Below are positions 18,696 through 27,713 of a stretch of DNA of 33,050 nucleotides, piece after piece; the first letter of the stretch is position 1; the number at the start of each line of letters is the position of its first letter. Under the pieces are notes generated by a model that was not told where the DNA came from, ran no database searches, and saw nothing but the letters and a program-made list of their open reading frames with translations. The position numbers were made by a program, and so were the translations under genes. This DNA is from Zhongshania marina (lineage in GTDB: Bacteria > Pseudomonadota > Gammaproteobacteria > Pseudomonadales > Spongiibacteraceae): assembly GCF_002915595.1 (NCBI RefSeq), contig NZ_PQGG01000014.1, forward strand, positions 1 through 33,050, given 5' to 3'.

Positions 18696-19649
18696 ATGTT
18701 GGGCAAATTAAAAGCGTTTATTCGGCGTCGTTTTGACGCGTGGTTAGAAAAACGCAGCCCAGCTTGCTCGCAACTTGTGCTTAATCAACGCCGTATTTTT
18801 ATTATTCCCTCCCGTGCCGGCGGCGGCTATTTATTAATGCTACTCGGCTTATTGCTGTTGGCGATTAATTATCAAAATAATTTAATTTTTGCGATCACCT
18901 TTTGGTTGTTTAGTATTTTTCTGGTTGCGATTCTTCACACCTACGCTAATTTATCTGGTATCACCCTGCGTGCCGGTGCAGCGGAGCCGGTTTTCGCAGG
19001 GCAGTCAGCGGCATTTCATTTACATTTAGAGGCGGGTAAGCGCGATCGGCACCGCCTGTATTTGGCTTTTGCAGACCAAGCGGAAGAGCCGTGTTCCTTA
19101 ACGCCGGCGGGTGCTAGTGCCACGGTAGTGTTGAAATTCCCAAGTACGCAACGTGGGGCAATGCGCCCAGGCCGAATGACGATAACAACGCGTTATCCGC
19201 TTGGTATTTTACGTTGTTGGGGGGCGCCGAAATTAGATTGGCACTGCTTAGTCTATCCGCAGGCGAAATATTTGCGGCCACTGCTAAATAGCGCCGCTGA
19301 CGGCGAGGGAAGTATTCCCGATATCGCTCGTGACAGCGACGAATTTAGTGGTTTTCAACGCTACCAAGCTGGTCAGCCACCTAAACGTATTTTTTGGAAG
19401 TCTTACGCCAAAGGGCAGCCACTGCAAAGCAAGCAATTTGAACAATCCCAGGCCGATGAACTGATATTAAGTTGGGACGAGCTGGAAGGTTTGGGGGTGG
19501 AGGACAGATTAAGTACGCTTTGTGCTTGGGCTTTAGAGTGCAATACACGCGGCTTAGCATTTGGATTAAAAATTCCCCACGTAAATATCGCCCCCGCAAG
19601 CGGCGGTGATCAATTAACGCGCGTACTACGTGCGCTGGCTCTCTACTAA
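18696..19649 (+). CDS. DUF58 domain membrane protein
   Basis: This 317-residue protein has two adjacent hydrophobic segments at about 45-90, then a soluble part with the DUF58 signature EFSGFQRYQAGQPPKRIFWK. DUF58 proteins are widespread partners of MoxR ATPases; they often resemble von Willebrand A domains but their biochemical role is unsettled. The start codon is 2 bp after moxR, and its TAA overlaps the tgpA ATG by one base (TAATG). Tight packing suggests the three proteins are made together and act at the inner membrane. Confidence 0.93.
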   Translation: MLGKLKAFIRRRFDAWLEKRSPACSQLVLNQRRIFIIPSRAGGGYLLMLLGLLLLAINYQNNLIFAITFWLFSIFLVAILHTYANLSGITLRAGAAEPVFAGQSAAFHLHLEAGKRDRHRLYLAFADQAEEPCSLTPAGASATVVLKFPSTQRGAMRPGRMTITTRYPLGILRCWGAPKLDWHCLVYPQAKYLRPLLNSAADGEGSIPDIARDSDEFSGFQRYQAGQPPKRIFWKSYAKGQPLQSKQFEQSQADELILSWDELEGLGVEDRLSTLCAWALECNTRGLAFGLKIPHVNIAPASGGDQLTRVLRALALY

Positions 19650-21634
19650 TGAAAGCGTCTGAAAGCCGGCACTCAATCCTTTGGCTCTTGCTTGCCCAGC
19701 TATCGGCAATGCTGCCTTTAATTGCGGTGCTGCCGGTGTGGATTGTGGCGGTTTGGGGCGCGTCGGCTTGGTGGTATTGGCGCATCATATCGGCGGGCTA
19801 TCAGTTTCCGGCAGCGCCTATAAAAGCGCTATTGGCTGTTGCCGCAGTGCTCGGGGTATATCTGTCTTTCGCATCGCTACTTGCCCTAGAGGCAATGGTC
19901 GCGATTCTAATTCTTGCGCTTATTTTAAAACTGCTGGAATTAAAAACTGAGCGGGATCAGTGGCTGGTCCTAATGCTGAGTTATTTCGTGATCGCCTGTG
20001 GTTTATTATTTTCGCAGCAAATTATTGATGTCGTGTTGGCGTTGCTGCAAATAACAGTACTGTTACTCGCCCAGCAAGCGATGAACCGCGACAAGACAAA
20101 AGCAGTGATCATGCTTCGTTCGGTAGGGGTGATGGCGTTGCAATCCCTGCCTTTAATGTTGATGCTCTTTGTTATTTTTCCCCGAATTGGTCCGCTATGG
20201 ACAATGCCGCTACCTGGCGGGCAGGGGATAACGGGTATGTCAGACTCCCTTGAATTTGGCGACATTGCAAGGCTTAGTCAATCTGGTGAACTGGCTTTTA
20301 GGGTGCGATTTGAGGGGGAGCCGCCGAGCACAGAATCGCTTTATTGGCGGGGGCTGGTGCTTGATCAATTTGATGGCCGACGCTGGACTCGCAATGCCTG
20401 GCCAGCGCGAAATAAAATTCCCGCGCCGGCAGTTTCTGCGGCGACGGTGAAATACACCGTTACCCTAGAGCCAGCTTTACACGAATGGTTGTATGTACTG
20501 CCAATGGGAACAGTAGACCGGCGTGATGTGTATTATACCACGCAGCATCAGTGGCTAAGTAAACGCCCGATAAATGGCCGCGTGGAATATGAGGTAAGTA
20601 GTCAGTTCGTTAATGGTTTGCCTGATGGTAATGGCGATGAACGCCAAAATTTACAGCTAGCTGGCGGTCAGAATGCACAAGCTCGCGCTTTGGCCGCTCA
20701 GTGGCAAGAGAATATAGCTGATGCAAGTGATCGAGTGGCCGCAGCTATGCAGTTTTTTGAGTCGACACCATTTGAATACACTCTCACCCCCAGCGTTTTA
20801 GGCCCAAATAATGTCGATGAGTTTTTGTTTAGCACTCGACAAGGATATTGCGAACATTTTGCGGGCAGTTTTGTATTTTTGATGCGGGCGGCGGGAGTGC
20901 CAGCGCGGATTGTGCTTGGCTATCAAGGTGGTGAGTTTAATAAACGGGACAACTATTTGCTGGTTCATCAGTCTGACGCCCACGCGTGGGCAGAGGTTTG
21001 GTTGAAGGGGCAGGGCTGGGTGAGGGTTGACCCAACGGCAACCGTGGCGCCTTCGCGTATTCGACTCGGCGCCGAAGCGGTCTTAAAAAGTCAAAGCGGA
21101 TACTTAAAAGATTCGTTTATCTCGTTGCGTCGATTTGAGTGGGCTACGCGATTGCGCCTTTTTGTGGATAATATTAATTACGCGTGGGCGCGCTGGGTCT
21201 TAAATTTTGACAGTGATACTCAGGCTAGTTTTTTGCGCGGTATATTAGGTGAAATTAATCCCCAGCGAATGTTTATTGCCATTATGCTAGCAGGTGGTAT
21301 TCCGCTGACCTTGGTTGCATTTTTCAGCTTGCGATTACCCAGCCAAAAAGGCGAAGATTTGGCTGCTAAATATTATTTATTGAGTTGTAAAGCACTGGCG
21401 AGGCGGGGTGTGCAGCGTCAAGCTGGGGAGACACCTGAGCAATTTTTAGCCAGAGTCAAAGTGGAGTCACCATCTTGGTTTGATTGGTTGGCTATGCAGA
21501 CAAAGCTATTCAGTGAGTGTAGTTATTATTCTCAGCAGAGCGAAGCCTATCTGCAAAATTTGCAAAAATTAAAGCGTTTTCGTCGTCCACGAAAATGGCT
21601 AGAACAAACAAGTCGTAGAGGATTAGAGCGTTGA
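19649..21634 (+). CDS. tgpA: TgpA-like membrane transglutaminase-fold protein
   Basis: This 661-residue protein has several N-terminal membrane helices (roughly 10-190, DUF3488 region), a periplasmic transglutaminase-like domain, another membrane helix near 545-565 and a short cytoplasmic tail like DUF4129. The catalytic triad is complete: Cys401 (QGYCEHFAGSF), His445 (DAHAWAEVW) and Asp461 (VRVDPTA). In P. aeruginosa TgpA is essential for viability, and its substrate is not known to me. The order moxR-DUF58-tgpA is conserved. Its stop overlaps the TTG start of the next gene. Confidence 0.94.
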   Translation: MKASESRHSILWLLLAQLSAMLPLIAVLPVWIVAVWGASAWWYWRIISAGYQFPAAPIKALLAVAAVLGVYLSFASLLALEAMVAILILALILKLLELKTERDQWLVLMLSYFVIACGLLFSQQIIDVVLALLQITVLLLAQQAMNRDKTKAVIMLRSVGVMALQSLPLMLMLFVIFPRIGPLWTMPLPGGQGITGMSDSLEFGDIARLSQSGELAFRVRFEGEPPSTESLYWRGLVLDQFDGRRWTRNAWPARNKIPAPAVSAATVKYTVTLEPALHEWLYVLPMGTVDRRDVYYTTQHQWLSKRPINGRVEYEVSSQFVNGLPDGNGDERQNLQLAGGQNAQARALAAQWQENIADASDRVAAAMQFFESTPFEYTLTPSVLGPNNVDEFLFSTRQGYCEHFAGSFVFLMRAAGVPARIVLGYQGGEFNKRDNYLLVHQSDAHAWAEVWLKGQGWVRVDPTATVAPSRIRLGAEAVLKSQSGYLKDSFISLRRFEWATRLRLFVDNINYAWARWVLNFDSDTQASFLRGILGEINPQRMFIAIMLAGGIPLTLVAFFSLRLPSQKGEDLAAKYYLLSCKALARRGVQRQAGETPEQFLARVKVESPSWFDWLAMQTKLFSECSYYSQQSEAYLQNLQKLKRFRRPRKWLEQTSRRGLER

Positions 21635-22203
21635 TTACAAAGATTGCAATTGGGTTATTATCTGTGGCGCTGATGTTCTATTTGAATAGAATCGTCATGG
21701 GGGTTCTCAATAAATTTGCCGATAAAAATAGAATGTCGGCGCTGCGGCTCGGCTATGTTAAAAAAGCCATCAATATTGGATTTTTATTGCTTGGTTTTAT
21801 CTTAATATGCTTTTTATTTGGCTTAGGTTATCATCAAGTTTTTATATTTTTGTCGTCGTTTTTGGCGGTATTAGGTATTGCTTTGGTCGCCCAATGGTCG
21901 ATATTGAGCAATATTACTGCTGGCGTGATTATCTTTTTTGCCTTTCCTTATCGCATTGGTGATCGTATAAAAGTCGTTGATAAAGACGATGATATCAGCG
22001 GTAGGATTATGGAAATCGCGTTATTTCATGTGCTTATTCGCCGTGAAGACGGCAGTACCGTCACTTATCCCAATAGTATTATTTTGCAAAAGGCGGTGAT
22101 TAAATTGACCGGCTCACCTAGGGCGGTGGATGAGCGCAAGGTGAAGCCACTTGCAGATTCTGAAGTTGCGGTTCAACACAAAAAAGACGATCCCCAGTGT
22201 TGA
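21631..22203 (+). CDS. Small MscS-family mechanosensitive channel protein
   Basis: This 190-residue protein has three predicted membrane helices (about 5-20, 46-68 and 71-103) and the MscS pore and beta-domain signature (LAVLGIALVAQWSILSNITAGVIIFFAFPYRIGDRI, given here as its two ends LAVLGIALVAQ and FPYRIGDRI). The beta domain runs to about residue 160, after which only a short polar tail follows: the larger C-terminal alpha/beta vestibule of E. coli MscS (286 residues) is missing. Such short relatives exist, so this need not be damage. The TTG start overlaps the tgpA stop; GAGGA lies about 9 bases upstream. Coupling with tgpA suggests a link between envelope tension and wall-related work, which is inference. 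Confidence 0.85.
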   Translation: MITKIAIGLLSVALMFYLNRIVMGVLNKFADKNRMSALRLGYVKKAINIGFLLLGFILICFLFGLGYHQVFIFLSSFLAVLGIALVAQWSILSNITAGVIIFFAFPYRIGDRIKVVDKDDDISGRIMEIALFHVLIRREDGSTVTYPNSIILQKAVIKLTGSPRAVDERKVKPLADSEVAVQHKKDDPQC

Positions 22204-22207
22204 TTTG

Positions 22208-22819
22208 CTAAGCGCGATAGCCTTTATAAAATAAGCGTGCGCATTGAGTCGCATATTCTTTTAGCTCTATATCATTTTTGCTTTTTTGTAGGCCGAGTAC
22301 GCTGCGGAATTGTGATTCGCACACAATCATAGAGATGAGCTGGCCGGCTGCAGTGTCGATATCATCAATGAGCAAGGTTCCTAGCTTAACTTGTTCTGTA
22401 AGGTAACCGGCGAGCTGGGCGCGTATTTTTCCAGGGCCAGCCTGCCAAAATAGTTCTCCCACTTCTGAGCGGCCAGCCTCCGCCACACATACTCTGAATA
22501 CACCAATTGCGTCGTCGCTGGTAAGTAGGGCGCAAAGGTGAGTGGCGAAGAAAATCAGGTATTCTTCGCAGTGCATAGCCTGCTGTGTTTTATTTGGCGC
22601 TAGGTCGTACTCATCGCATTTACAGTCGATAGCGGCGGTGAATAATTGCTGCTTGTTTCCAAAGTGGCTATATACGGTTTGTTTTGACACGCCAGCAGAC
22701 TTGGCAATTTCTTCCATACTCACTTTTTCAAAGCCGTTTACAACAAACAAAATGCCAGCCGCATCAATGATCTGGCTACGTTTTTCTTCACTTTTTGGTC
22801 TGACGCGTTTTTCTTGCAC
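22208..22819 (-). CDS. TetR-family repressor, likely regulator of the adjacent RND pump
   Basis: This 203-residue protein has an N-terminal TetR helix-turn-helix domain (about 11-58, with MEEIAKSAGVSKQTVYSHF) and a C-terminal ligand-binding region of the AefR/TetR_C type. It starts at GTG with an AGG-rich stretch upstream. It is divergent from the adaptor-pump pair, and the 133-bp gap between them holds a perfect palindrome at 22891-22905. This is the usual layout of a repressor that controls itself and an efflux pump until a toxic ligand binds. The ligand cannot be told from the sequence. It ends 5 bp from the oppositely transcribed MscS gene. Confidence 0.92.
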   Translation of the reverse strand: MQEKRVRPKSEEKRSQIIDAAGILFVVNGFEKVSMEEIAKSAGVSKQTVYSHFGNKQQLFTAAIDCKCDEYDLAPNKTQQAMHCEEYLIFFATHLCALLTSDDAIGVFRVCVAEAGRSEVGELFWQAGPGKIRAQLAGYLTEQVKLGTLLIDDIDTAAGQLISMIVCESQFRSVLGLQKSKNDIELKEYATQCARLFYKGYRA

Positions 22820-22890
22820 TGTGTTGCCTGCCTTTCTGTGTATTGCGGCGGTGATATTGCCGAACTGTAATGCTAACTTATCTAAAATAG

Positions 22891-22905
22891 ACTGGACAGT
22901 CCAGT
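22891..22905. promoter_or_regulatory. Candidate operator for the TetR-family repressor
   Basis: ACTGGACAGTCCAGT is a perfect 15-bp palindrome (7-bp arms around a central A), with further TA/TA symmetry outside. It lies between the divergent repressor and adaptor genes, and a -10-like TATAGT (22905-22910, +) abuts it. This fits a site where TetR binding blocks both promoters. The binding itself is inferred. Confidence 0.75.
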
Positions 22906-22952
22906 ATAGTTTATCTATATTCGAGCCAATCTAGTATATCGAGTAATTGGCT

Positions 22953-24020
22953 ATGCAAGGGTTTATCTTACGGGCGGGTTCTATCGCGATATTTCTATTA
23001 CTCCCCTTAATTGTGCAGGCTGATATGGCGCTGCAGAGTGTGAGTAGTGTCGCTGTAGAGCGTTTACCTGCTTATGAGGCTCAGCGCTTATTTGCTGGGC
23101 GGGTAATTGGCAGTCAGCGGGCTGATATCGGTTTTGAACTGGCTGGGCAGGTCGCCAAGGTCTTGGTTGAAGACGGTCAGCAGGTGCAAGCGGGTGAGGT
23201 CTTAGCTAGCTTGGATACGCGGGCTCTAGAGATTGAGCAATCAGAGCTTAAAGCCGCACATAGGGAAGTCTCCGCTCGTCTGGCGCAGATCGATAAGGAC
23301 CTTATCAGGTTTCGCAATTTGCGCGAAAGCGGCTATGTGTCAGCGGGGCAGTTAGAGGAGTTAAATTCTCGTCGCACGGAAACTGCGGCGCAAAGAGCGC
23401 AGGTCGATGCGAAGCTAAAGGGCGTCGCCTTGCGGATTAAAAAGTCGTTGATGATCGCCCCCTTCAGCGGCGAAATTTCTACCCAACAATTAGAAACGGG
23501 TGTGCTGGTAAGTGCGGGGCAACCATTGATGCAATTGGTTGTAACCGGTAATACCGAAGCAGTATTTGGCATCTCTGACCGCCTAGGGCGCAATCTCGTC
23601 TACGGCCAAACTCTTCGTATTTCAGGTGATTTTGGTGAGTGGCCGGTGTCGATTATTTCGGTTGCGCAAAATTTAGATTGGCGAACTCAAACCCGTACGG
23701 TGCGTGTGCAATTACCCGCCGAAGCAGCGGCCGTTGATGGCAATACCGCCTACTTACACTTGCCAGAGGAGCGAAAACTTGCGGGCTTTTGGTTGCCATT
23801 GAGTGCCTTAATGGAAGATGTGCGGGGAACCTGGGCGGTCTATCAACTTGTACCCGTTGAGGACGGCAGTTATCAACTGCGAAAGCGCTCGGTACAGGCC
23901 GTATATCAATACCAAGGTCGTGTATATGTCGACGGCGAATTGCAAACGGGGGATCGGGTTGTCAGTGGTGGGCTTCATCGGGTGTCGCCGGGCCTGCATG
24001 TCAGTTTAGCGGCCGAGTAA
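22953..24020 (+). CDS. RND efflux periplasmic adaptor (membrane fusion protein)
   Basis: This 355-residue protein is the adaptor that links an RND pump to an outer-membrane channel. A signal peptide is visible (about 1-23, ending VQA) with no lipobox cysteine, so it is likely held by an uncleaved or soluble N-terminus rather than lipid. The barrel-sandwich (lipoyl) half-motifs are ELAGQVAKVLVEDGQQVQAGEVLASLD and LMIAPFSGEIS (first given as a region at about 63-91), with a short helical hairpin between them. ATG 22953 is preferred to the upstream TTG 22947. It is 3 bp before the pump gene. Confidence 0.93.
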   Translation: MQGFILRAGSIAIFLLLPLIVQADMALQSVSSVAVERLPAYEAQRLFAGRVIGSQRADIGFELAGQVAKVLVEDGQQVQAGEVLASLDTRALEIEQSELKAAHREVSARLAQIDKDLIRFRNLRESGYVSAGQLEELNSRRTETAAQRAQVDAKLKGVALRIKKSLMIAPFSGEISTQQLETGVLVSAGQPLMQLVVTGNTEAVFGISDRLGRNLVYGQTLRISGDFGEWPVSIISVAQNLDWRTQTRTVRVQLPAEAAAVDGNTAYLHLPEERKLAGFWLPLSALMEDVRGTWAVYQLVPVEDGSYQLRKRSVQAVYQYQGRVYVDGELQTGDRVVSGGLHRVSPGLHVSLAAE

Positions 24021-24023
24021 TCG

Positions 24024-27000
24024 ATGATGATCTCAAAAATGCTAACAAATCCCCGTATGGTTGCACTGCTCAGCGCGCTTATTTTGGTTGCCGGTCTTGC
24101 CGCAGTTGCGAGTTTACCTCGGCTTGAAGATCCTCATATTGTAAATCGCCACGCGATTCTGGTAACGCCATTTCCGGGGGCCAGCGCCGAGCGGGTAGAG
24201 AGCTTGATTGCGGAGCCATTAGAAACTGCGATACGGGCCGTTCCCGAAGTTCTGCATATCACTTCTCATTCGAGTGGCGGTGTGTCGGTAATAGTTGTTC
24301 AGCTTGACGACGCGGTAAAACAAGATGCCAGTGATCAGCTTTGGGCGGAGCTGCGGGACAAAATTCAGCAGGCGGCGCGACAGCTACCCGCTGGTGCAGG
24401 CGAGCCATATTTAGACACCGATCGGAATTATGCCTTTACGTGGATTGGCGCTTTAAGTTGGGAGGGCAGTGGGCCTGCTGATCTTCTGCGCTTGGGGCGT
24501 TACGCAGAGGAGCTCGCTAGCAGATTAAGAAACTTAAGCGGTACGGACATTGTGAAAGTGGTCGGCGCACCGACCGAGGAAATTCAGGTAAAGGTCGACG
24601 TGGTTAAGGCTGCCGCTGTCGGCCTCGATGTGCCTAAGATTGCGGGGTTGCTGGGTAATAGCGACGCGAAAACCGCCGCCGGTGAGTTAAGCAATGATAC
24701 ACAGCGTATTTCCCTAGAATTGGTTGGCGGTTTTGATGCCGTCGAGCGCATTCGACGAACACCATTATTAACGCTGCCTGATGGTGGCTCATTGCAGCTT
24801 CAAGACCTTGCCAAGGTGTATCGGGGTGAACCAGACGCGCCACAAGATATTGCAATTATCAGCGGTGAGCGCGCGGTTGCGATAGGGTCGCGAATGCTGC
24901 CGCATATGCGGGGTGATCGCTGGACCGCGGTTTTGCAGGCGGAGATTGCTGACTTTGAGCAAAGCCTGCCCGCAGAAATAAAGCTGAATGAGCTTTTTGT
25001 TCAAGAGCGTTACAACGATGTTCGCCTAGGTGATTTGATCAATAATATTTTACTGGGCTTTACCTTTATTTTTGTCATTTTATTATTCACGCTAGGCTGG
25101 CGTTCAGCAGTTATTGTTGCGGTGTCCTTACCTTTGACGATGCTCTTTTCGCTGGCGTGTATGCGTATCACCGATTTGCCCATTCATCAGATGTCGGTGA
25201 CGGGGCTGATTGTTGCCTTGGGTATTATGGTGGATAACGCCATTGTGGTGGCGGATACCGTGATGCGTTATCGGCGCGATGGCTTTTCCGCATCAGCAGC
25301 GGCGACCAAAGCGTTGCGCCACCTCTGGATACCCTTGCTAGGGTCGACGTTAACGACAATATTAACCTTTATGCCTGTGGTGCTAATGGCGGGGCCTGCC
25401 GGTGAATTTATTGGACCGTTAGCGCGGGCGGTCATTTTTTCACTCATTGGCTCATGGATAATTTCCCTGTTTATTATCGCGCCGGTTGCAGGGAAATGGC
25501 TGGCGAATAATCAGGCCAGTGGCATATCTGCCCCCCGTTTAAATCGCTGGTTTCGCCGGCAATTAGCGTGGGTGTTATTGAGACCGCGACGGATGATGTT
25601 GGTCGCCTGCGTACTGCCAATACTTGGCTTTGTGATGAGTCAAACACTGCCAGAGCAGTTTTTTCCGCCCTCTGATCGCGACATGATTAATCTCGAACTT
25701 TACCTGCCGGCAGGTAGCAGCATCGAACATACCCGCCGTGCTACTGAAGAGCTTAGCGAGATTATTAACAATCACCCCGAAATTGTTTCTCTGCACTGGT
25801 TTATTGGCCGCAATGCCCTGTCGTTTTATTACAACCTAAGTGACAGTAAAGATGGCTCATCTAATTACGCCCAGACAATGATGAAGATGGTTGATTTTAG
25901 TCAGGCCAATCGTTTGATCGAAGTATTACAAAGTGAGCTTGATGAAAAATTCCCTGACTATCAAATTATTGTGCAGCGGCTTGCTCAGGGGCCGCCGTCT
26001 AACGCACCGGTTGAGCTTCGTTTATATGGCAGCAGTTTGTCACGCTTAAAAGCAATGGGTGACGAATTACGCAGGATTGCTCAGGAAACCGACGGTGTAG
26101 TTCATGTTAGGGATTCTCTTGGTCAAGTGGTACCCAAGATTTGGTTGGACGTGGACGAGAGTGAAGCCCAGCGCAGTCAGGTTGGGTTGAAAGATATATC
26201 GTCCTTGCTTGCTGCGAGTATAGACGGTGTTGTCACTAGCAGCATGCTGGATGGCACCCAACAATTGCCGGTGCGAGTTTCGGGGGCAAAGGTAAAAGAA
26301 ACCAGTATCGACACGCTTATGTCATTCCCCTTGGCATTGCCGACGGGACCTAGGCCCTTGTCGGCTTTGGCGAATGTGGAGCTGCGGCCTGCGCAGGCGA
26401 AGATTTCCCGCCGCGACGGTAAGCGCGTCAATATGGTCGAAATATTTATCAGGGATGATGTGCTCCCCGCCGAAGTATTACAGCGTATAAAAGCGAGATT
26501 GGCGGAGGAAGGCTTCGACGTACCCGCAGGTTATAGCTTAGAAATTGGCGGTGAAGCCGAGGGTCGAAATCAAGCTGTTGGTAAATTAATGGGCAGCGTC
26601 GGCATTATATTGGTGTTGCTCATTGTAACGGTAGTGATGGCCTTCGACTCCTTCCGACTATCGGCCTTGGTTTTTGCTGTGGCAATTCAGTCTGCGGGCA
26701 TGGGAATGTTGAGCCTATGGCTCAGCCAGTACCCATTTGGCTTTACGGCGATTATTGGTTTGATGGGCTTAATGGGCTTGGCGGTCAATGCCGCGATAGT
26801 CATCCTGACCGAGTTAAAAGCGTCACCGCTAGCGATGACAGGGGATAAAGCAGAAATAGTAAATATCGTGTCCGTATGCACCAAACATATTAGCTCAACA
26901 ACGATAACTACCGTTGCGGGCTTAATTCCTCTGATACTATCAGGCGGAGGTTTTTGGCCACCATTCGCGGTGGTATTGGCAGGCGGTACGGTCTTAACTA

Positions 27001-27098
27001 CCTTGTTGTCATTATTTTTTGTTCCCGCTGCCTTTTTGGTATTGAGAAAGCCCTATGTACTCAAATATTTGCCGCAAAAATCCGTAGCGAACAACTGA
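24024..27098 (+). CDS. RND-family efflux transporter (inner-membrane pump)
   Basis: This 1024-residue protein is a proton-driven RND pump with the usual plan: one membrane helix, a large periplasmic loop, helices 2-6, a second periplasmic loop and helices 8-12. The N-terminal FPGASAERVE motif is typical. In TM4 the relay reads VDNAIVVAD (Asp404-Asn405) where AcrB has two aspartates; the D-N form is found in several other RND groups. The loops lack enough visible specificity to name a substrate. No outer-membrane factor is encoded here, so a TolC-like protein from elsewhere is presumably used. It is followed by a strong hairpin at 27106-27136. Confidence 0.95.
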   Translation: MMISKMLTNPRMVALLSALILVAGLAAVASLPRLEDPHIVNRHAILVTPFPGASAERVESLIAEPLETAIRAVPEVLHITSHSSGGVSVIVVQLDDAVKQDASDQLWAELRDKIQQAARQLPAGAGEPYLDTDRNYAFTWIGALSWEGSGPADLLRLGRYAEELASRLRNLSGTDIVKVVGAPTEEIQVKVDVVKAAAVGLDVPKIAGLLGNSDAKTAAGELSNDTQRISLELVGGFDAVERIRRTPLLTLPDGGSLQLQDLAKVYRGEPDAPQDIAIISGERAVAIGSRMLPHMRGDRWTAVLQAEIADFEQSLPAEIKLNELFVQERYNDVRLGDLINNILLGFTFIFVILLFTLGWRSAVIVAVSLPLTMLFSLACMRITDLPIHQMSVTGLIVALGIMVDNAIVVADTVMRYRRDGFSASAAATKALRHLWIPLLGSTLTTILTFMPVVLMAGPAGEFIGPLARAVIFSLIGSWIISLFIIAPVAGKWLANNQASGISAPRLNRWFRRQLAWVLLRPRRMMLVACVLPILGFVMSQTLPEQFFPPSDRDMINLELYLPAGSSIEHTRRATEELSEIINNHPEIVSLHWFIGRNALSFYYNLSDSKDGSSNYAQTMMKMVDFSQANRLIEVLQSELDEKFPDYQIIVQRLAQGPPSNAPVELRLYGSSLSRLKAMGDELRRIAQETDGVVHVRDSLGQVVPKIWLDVDESEAQRSQVGLKDISSLLAASIDGVVTSSMLDGTQQLPVRVSGAKVKETSIDTLMSFPLALPTGPRPLSALANVELRPAQAKISRRDGKRVNMVEIFIRDDVLPAEVLQRIKARLAEEGFDVPAGYSLEIGGEAEGRNQAVGKLMGSVGIILVLLIVTVVMAFDSFRLSALVFAVAIQSAGMGMLSLWLSQYPFGFTAIIGLMGLMGLAVNAAIVILTELKASPLAMTGDKAEIVNIVSVCTKHISSTTITTVAGLIPLILSGGGFWPPFAVVLAGGTVLTTLLSLFFVPAAFLVLRKPYVLKYLPQKSVANN

Positions 27099-27105
27099 CG
27101 CTACC

Positions 27106-27136
27106 AAGAAGCGCCGGTGACTGGTCGGCGCTTCTT
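27106..27136 (+). terminator. Strong hairpin after the RND pump gene
   Basis: AAGAAGCGCCG (27106-27116) and CGGCGCTTCTT (27126-27136) form a perfect 11-bp stem with a 9-base loop, 7 bp after the pump stop codon. No long T-run follows, so termination may be partial or need other factors, but position and stability support a transcript end. Confidence 0.6.
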
Positions 27137-27211
27137 GCTATCGATGAAGGCAATTACTAGGTACAAGCTGAGCACCTAGCTTCGCTTTATCAGGGTATAT
27201 CCATCACTTAT

Positions 27212-27220
27212 TGCTATACT
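27212..27220 (+). promoter_or_regulatory. Extended -10 promoter candidate for yibL
   Basis: TGCTATACT is an extended -10 element (TGn plus TATACT) lying 55 bp before the yibL start. No clear -35 is present, which extended -10 promoters can tolerate. Between the pump hairpin and this site, CTAGGT and ACCTAG (about 27152-27178) can form another small hairpin. Confidence 0.45.
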
Positions 27221-27275
27221 GCCGCCATGATTACAGGTGGGGCAGGGCCGCGCCGATTTTGCTAAGAGAACAAAT

Positions 27276-27632
27276 ATGAATTTAAACAAAGACATTCAGC
27301 AGTTAAATAACAAATTAGACCTTTTGCGGCGCAAGCTCGACGACGCCAAGGCCCGCGATAATCAGGGTTTGATTTTGCAGTTTAAGCGCGAGTTAGGTGT
27401 GGTAAATAAGAAAATTGCCAGTATCAAGGGCATGCAAAGCCGTAAGAATTCGGCGCAAAGTGAACAGCTAAAGGCCTTGCCCTTTAATCGTGTGTTGAGC
27501 AAAGTCGAACAAGCCGATATGGGCAAGTTTAAAAAGTCGGTGCGCGGCTTGGTGGTGGTTCACCCCTTGACCGCATTAGGAAAGGAAATGGGTATTTCTG
27601 AAGTGACAGGCTACGCACCTCAGGCGTTTTAG
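27276..27632 (+). CDS. yibL: YibL family ribosome-associated protein
   Basis: This 118-residue basic protein matches E. coli YibL, which co-purifies with ribosomes; its function is not well defined. The C-terminal half carries the highly conserved EQADMGKFKKSVRGLVVVHPLTALG segment (start EQADMGK, end HPLTALG), and the N-terminal half is a predicted coiled coil (about 1-45). I chose ATG 27276 rather than the longer frame starting at 27237, because family similarity begins there and AAGAGAA precedes it. It is flanked by a terminator-like hairpin upstream and appears to have its own promoter. Confidence 0.92.
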   Translation: MNLNKDIQQLNNKLDLLRRKLDDAKARDNQGLILQFKRELGVVNKKIASIKGMQSRKNSAQSEQLKALPFNRVLSKVEQADMGKFKKSVRGLVVVHPLTALGKEMGISEVTGYAPQAF

Positions 27633-27713
27633 CCCTTAATTGGCGAACGCAAAAGCGGTGCTGCAAGGGCTGTGCTATTACTACGAACTCGGGCTATGCA
27701 AGATGAGGTGAAT

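Noticed and set aside
27237-27275. Longer N-terminus of YibL
   Set aside because: The extra residues do not resemble the family, and the ATG at 27276 has its own ribosome binding site.
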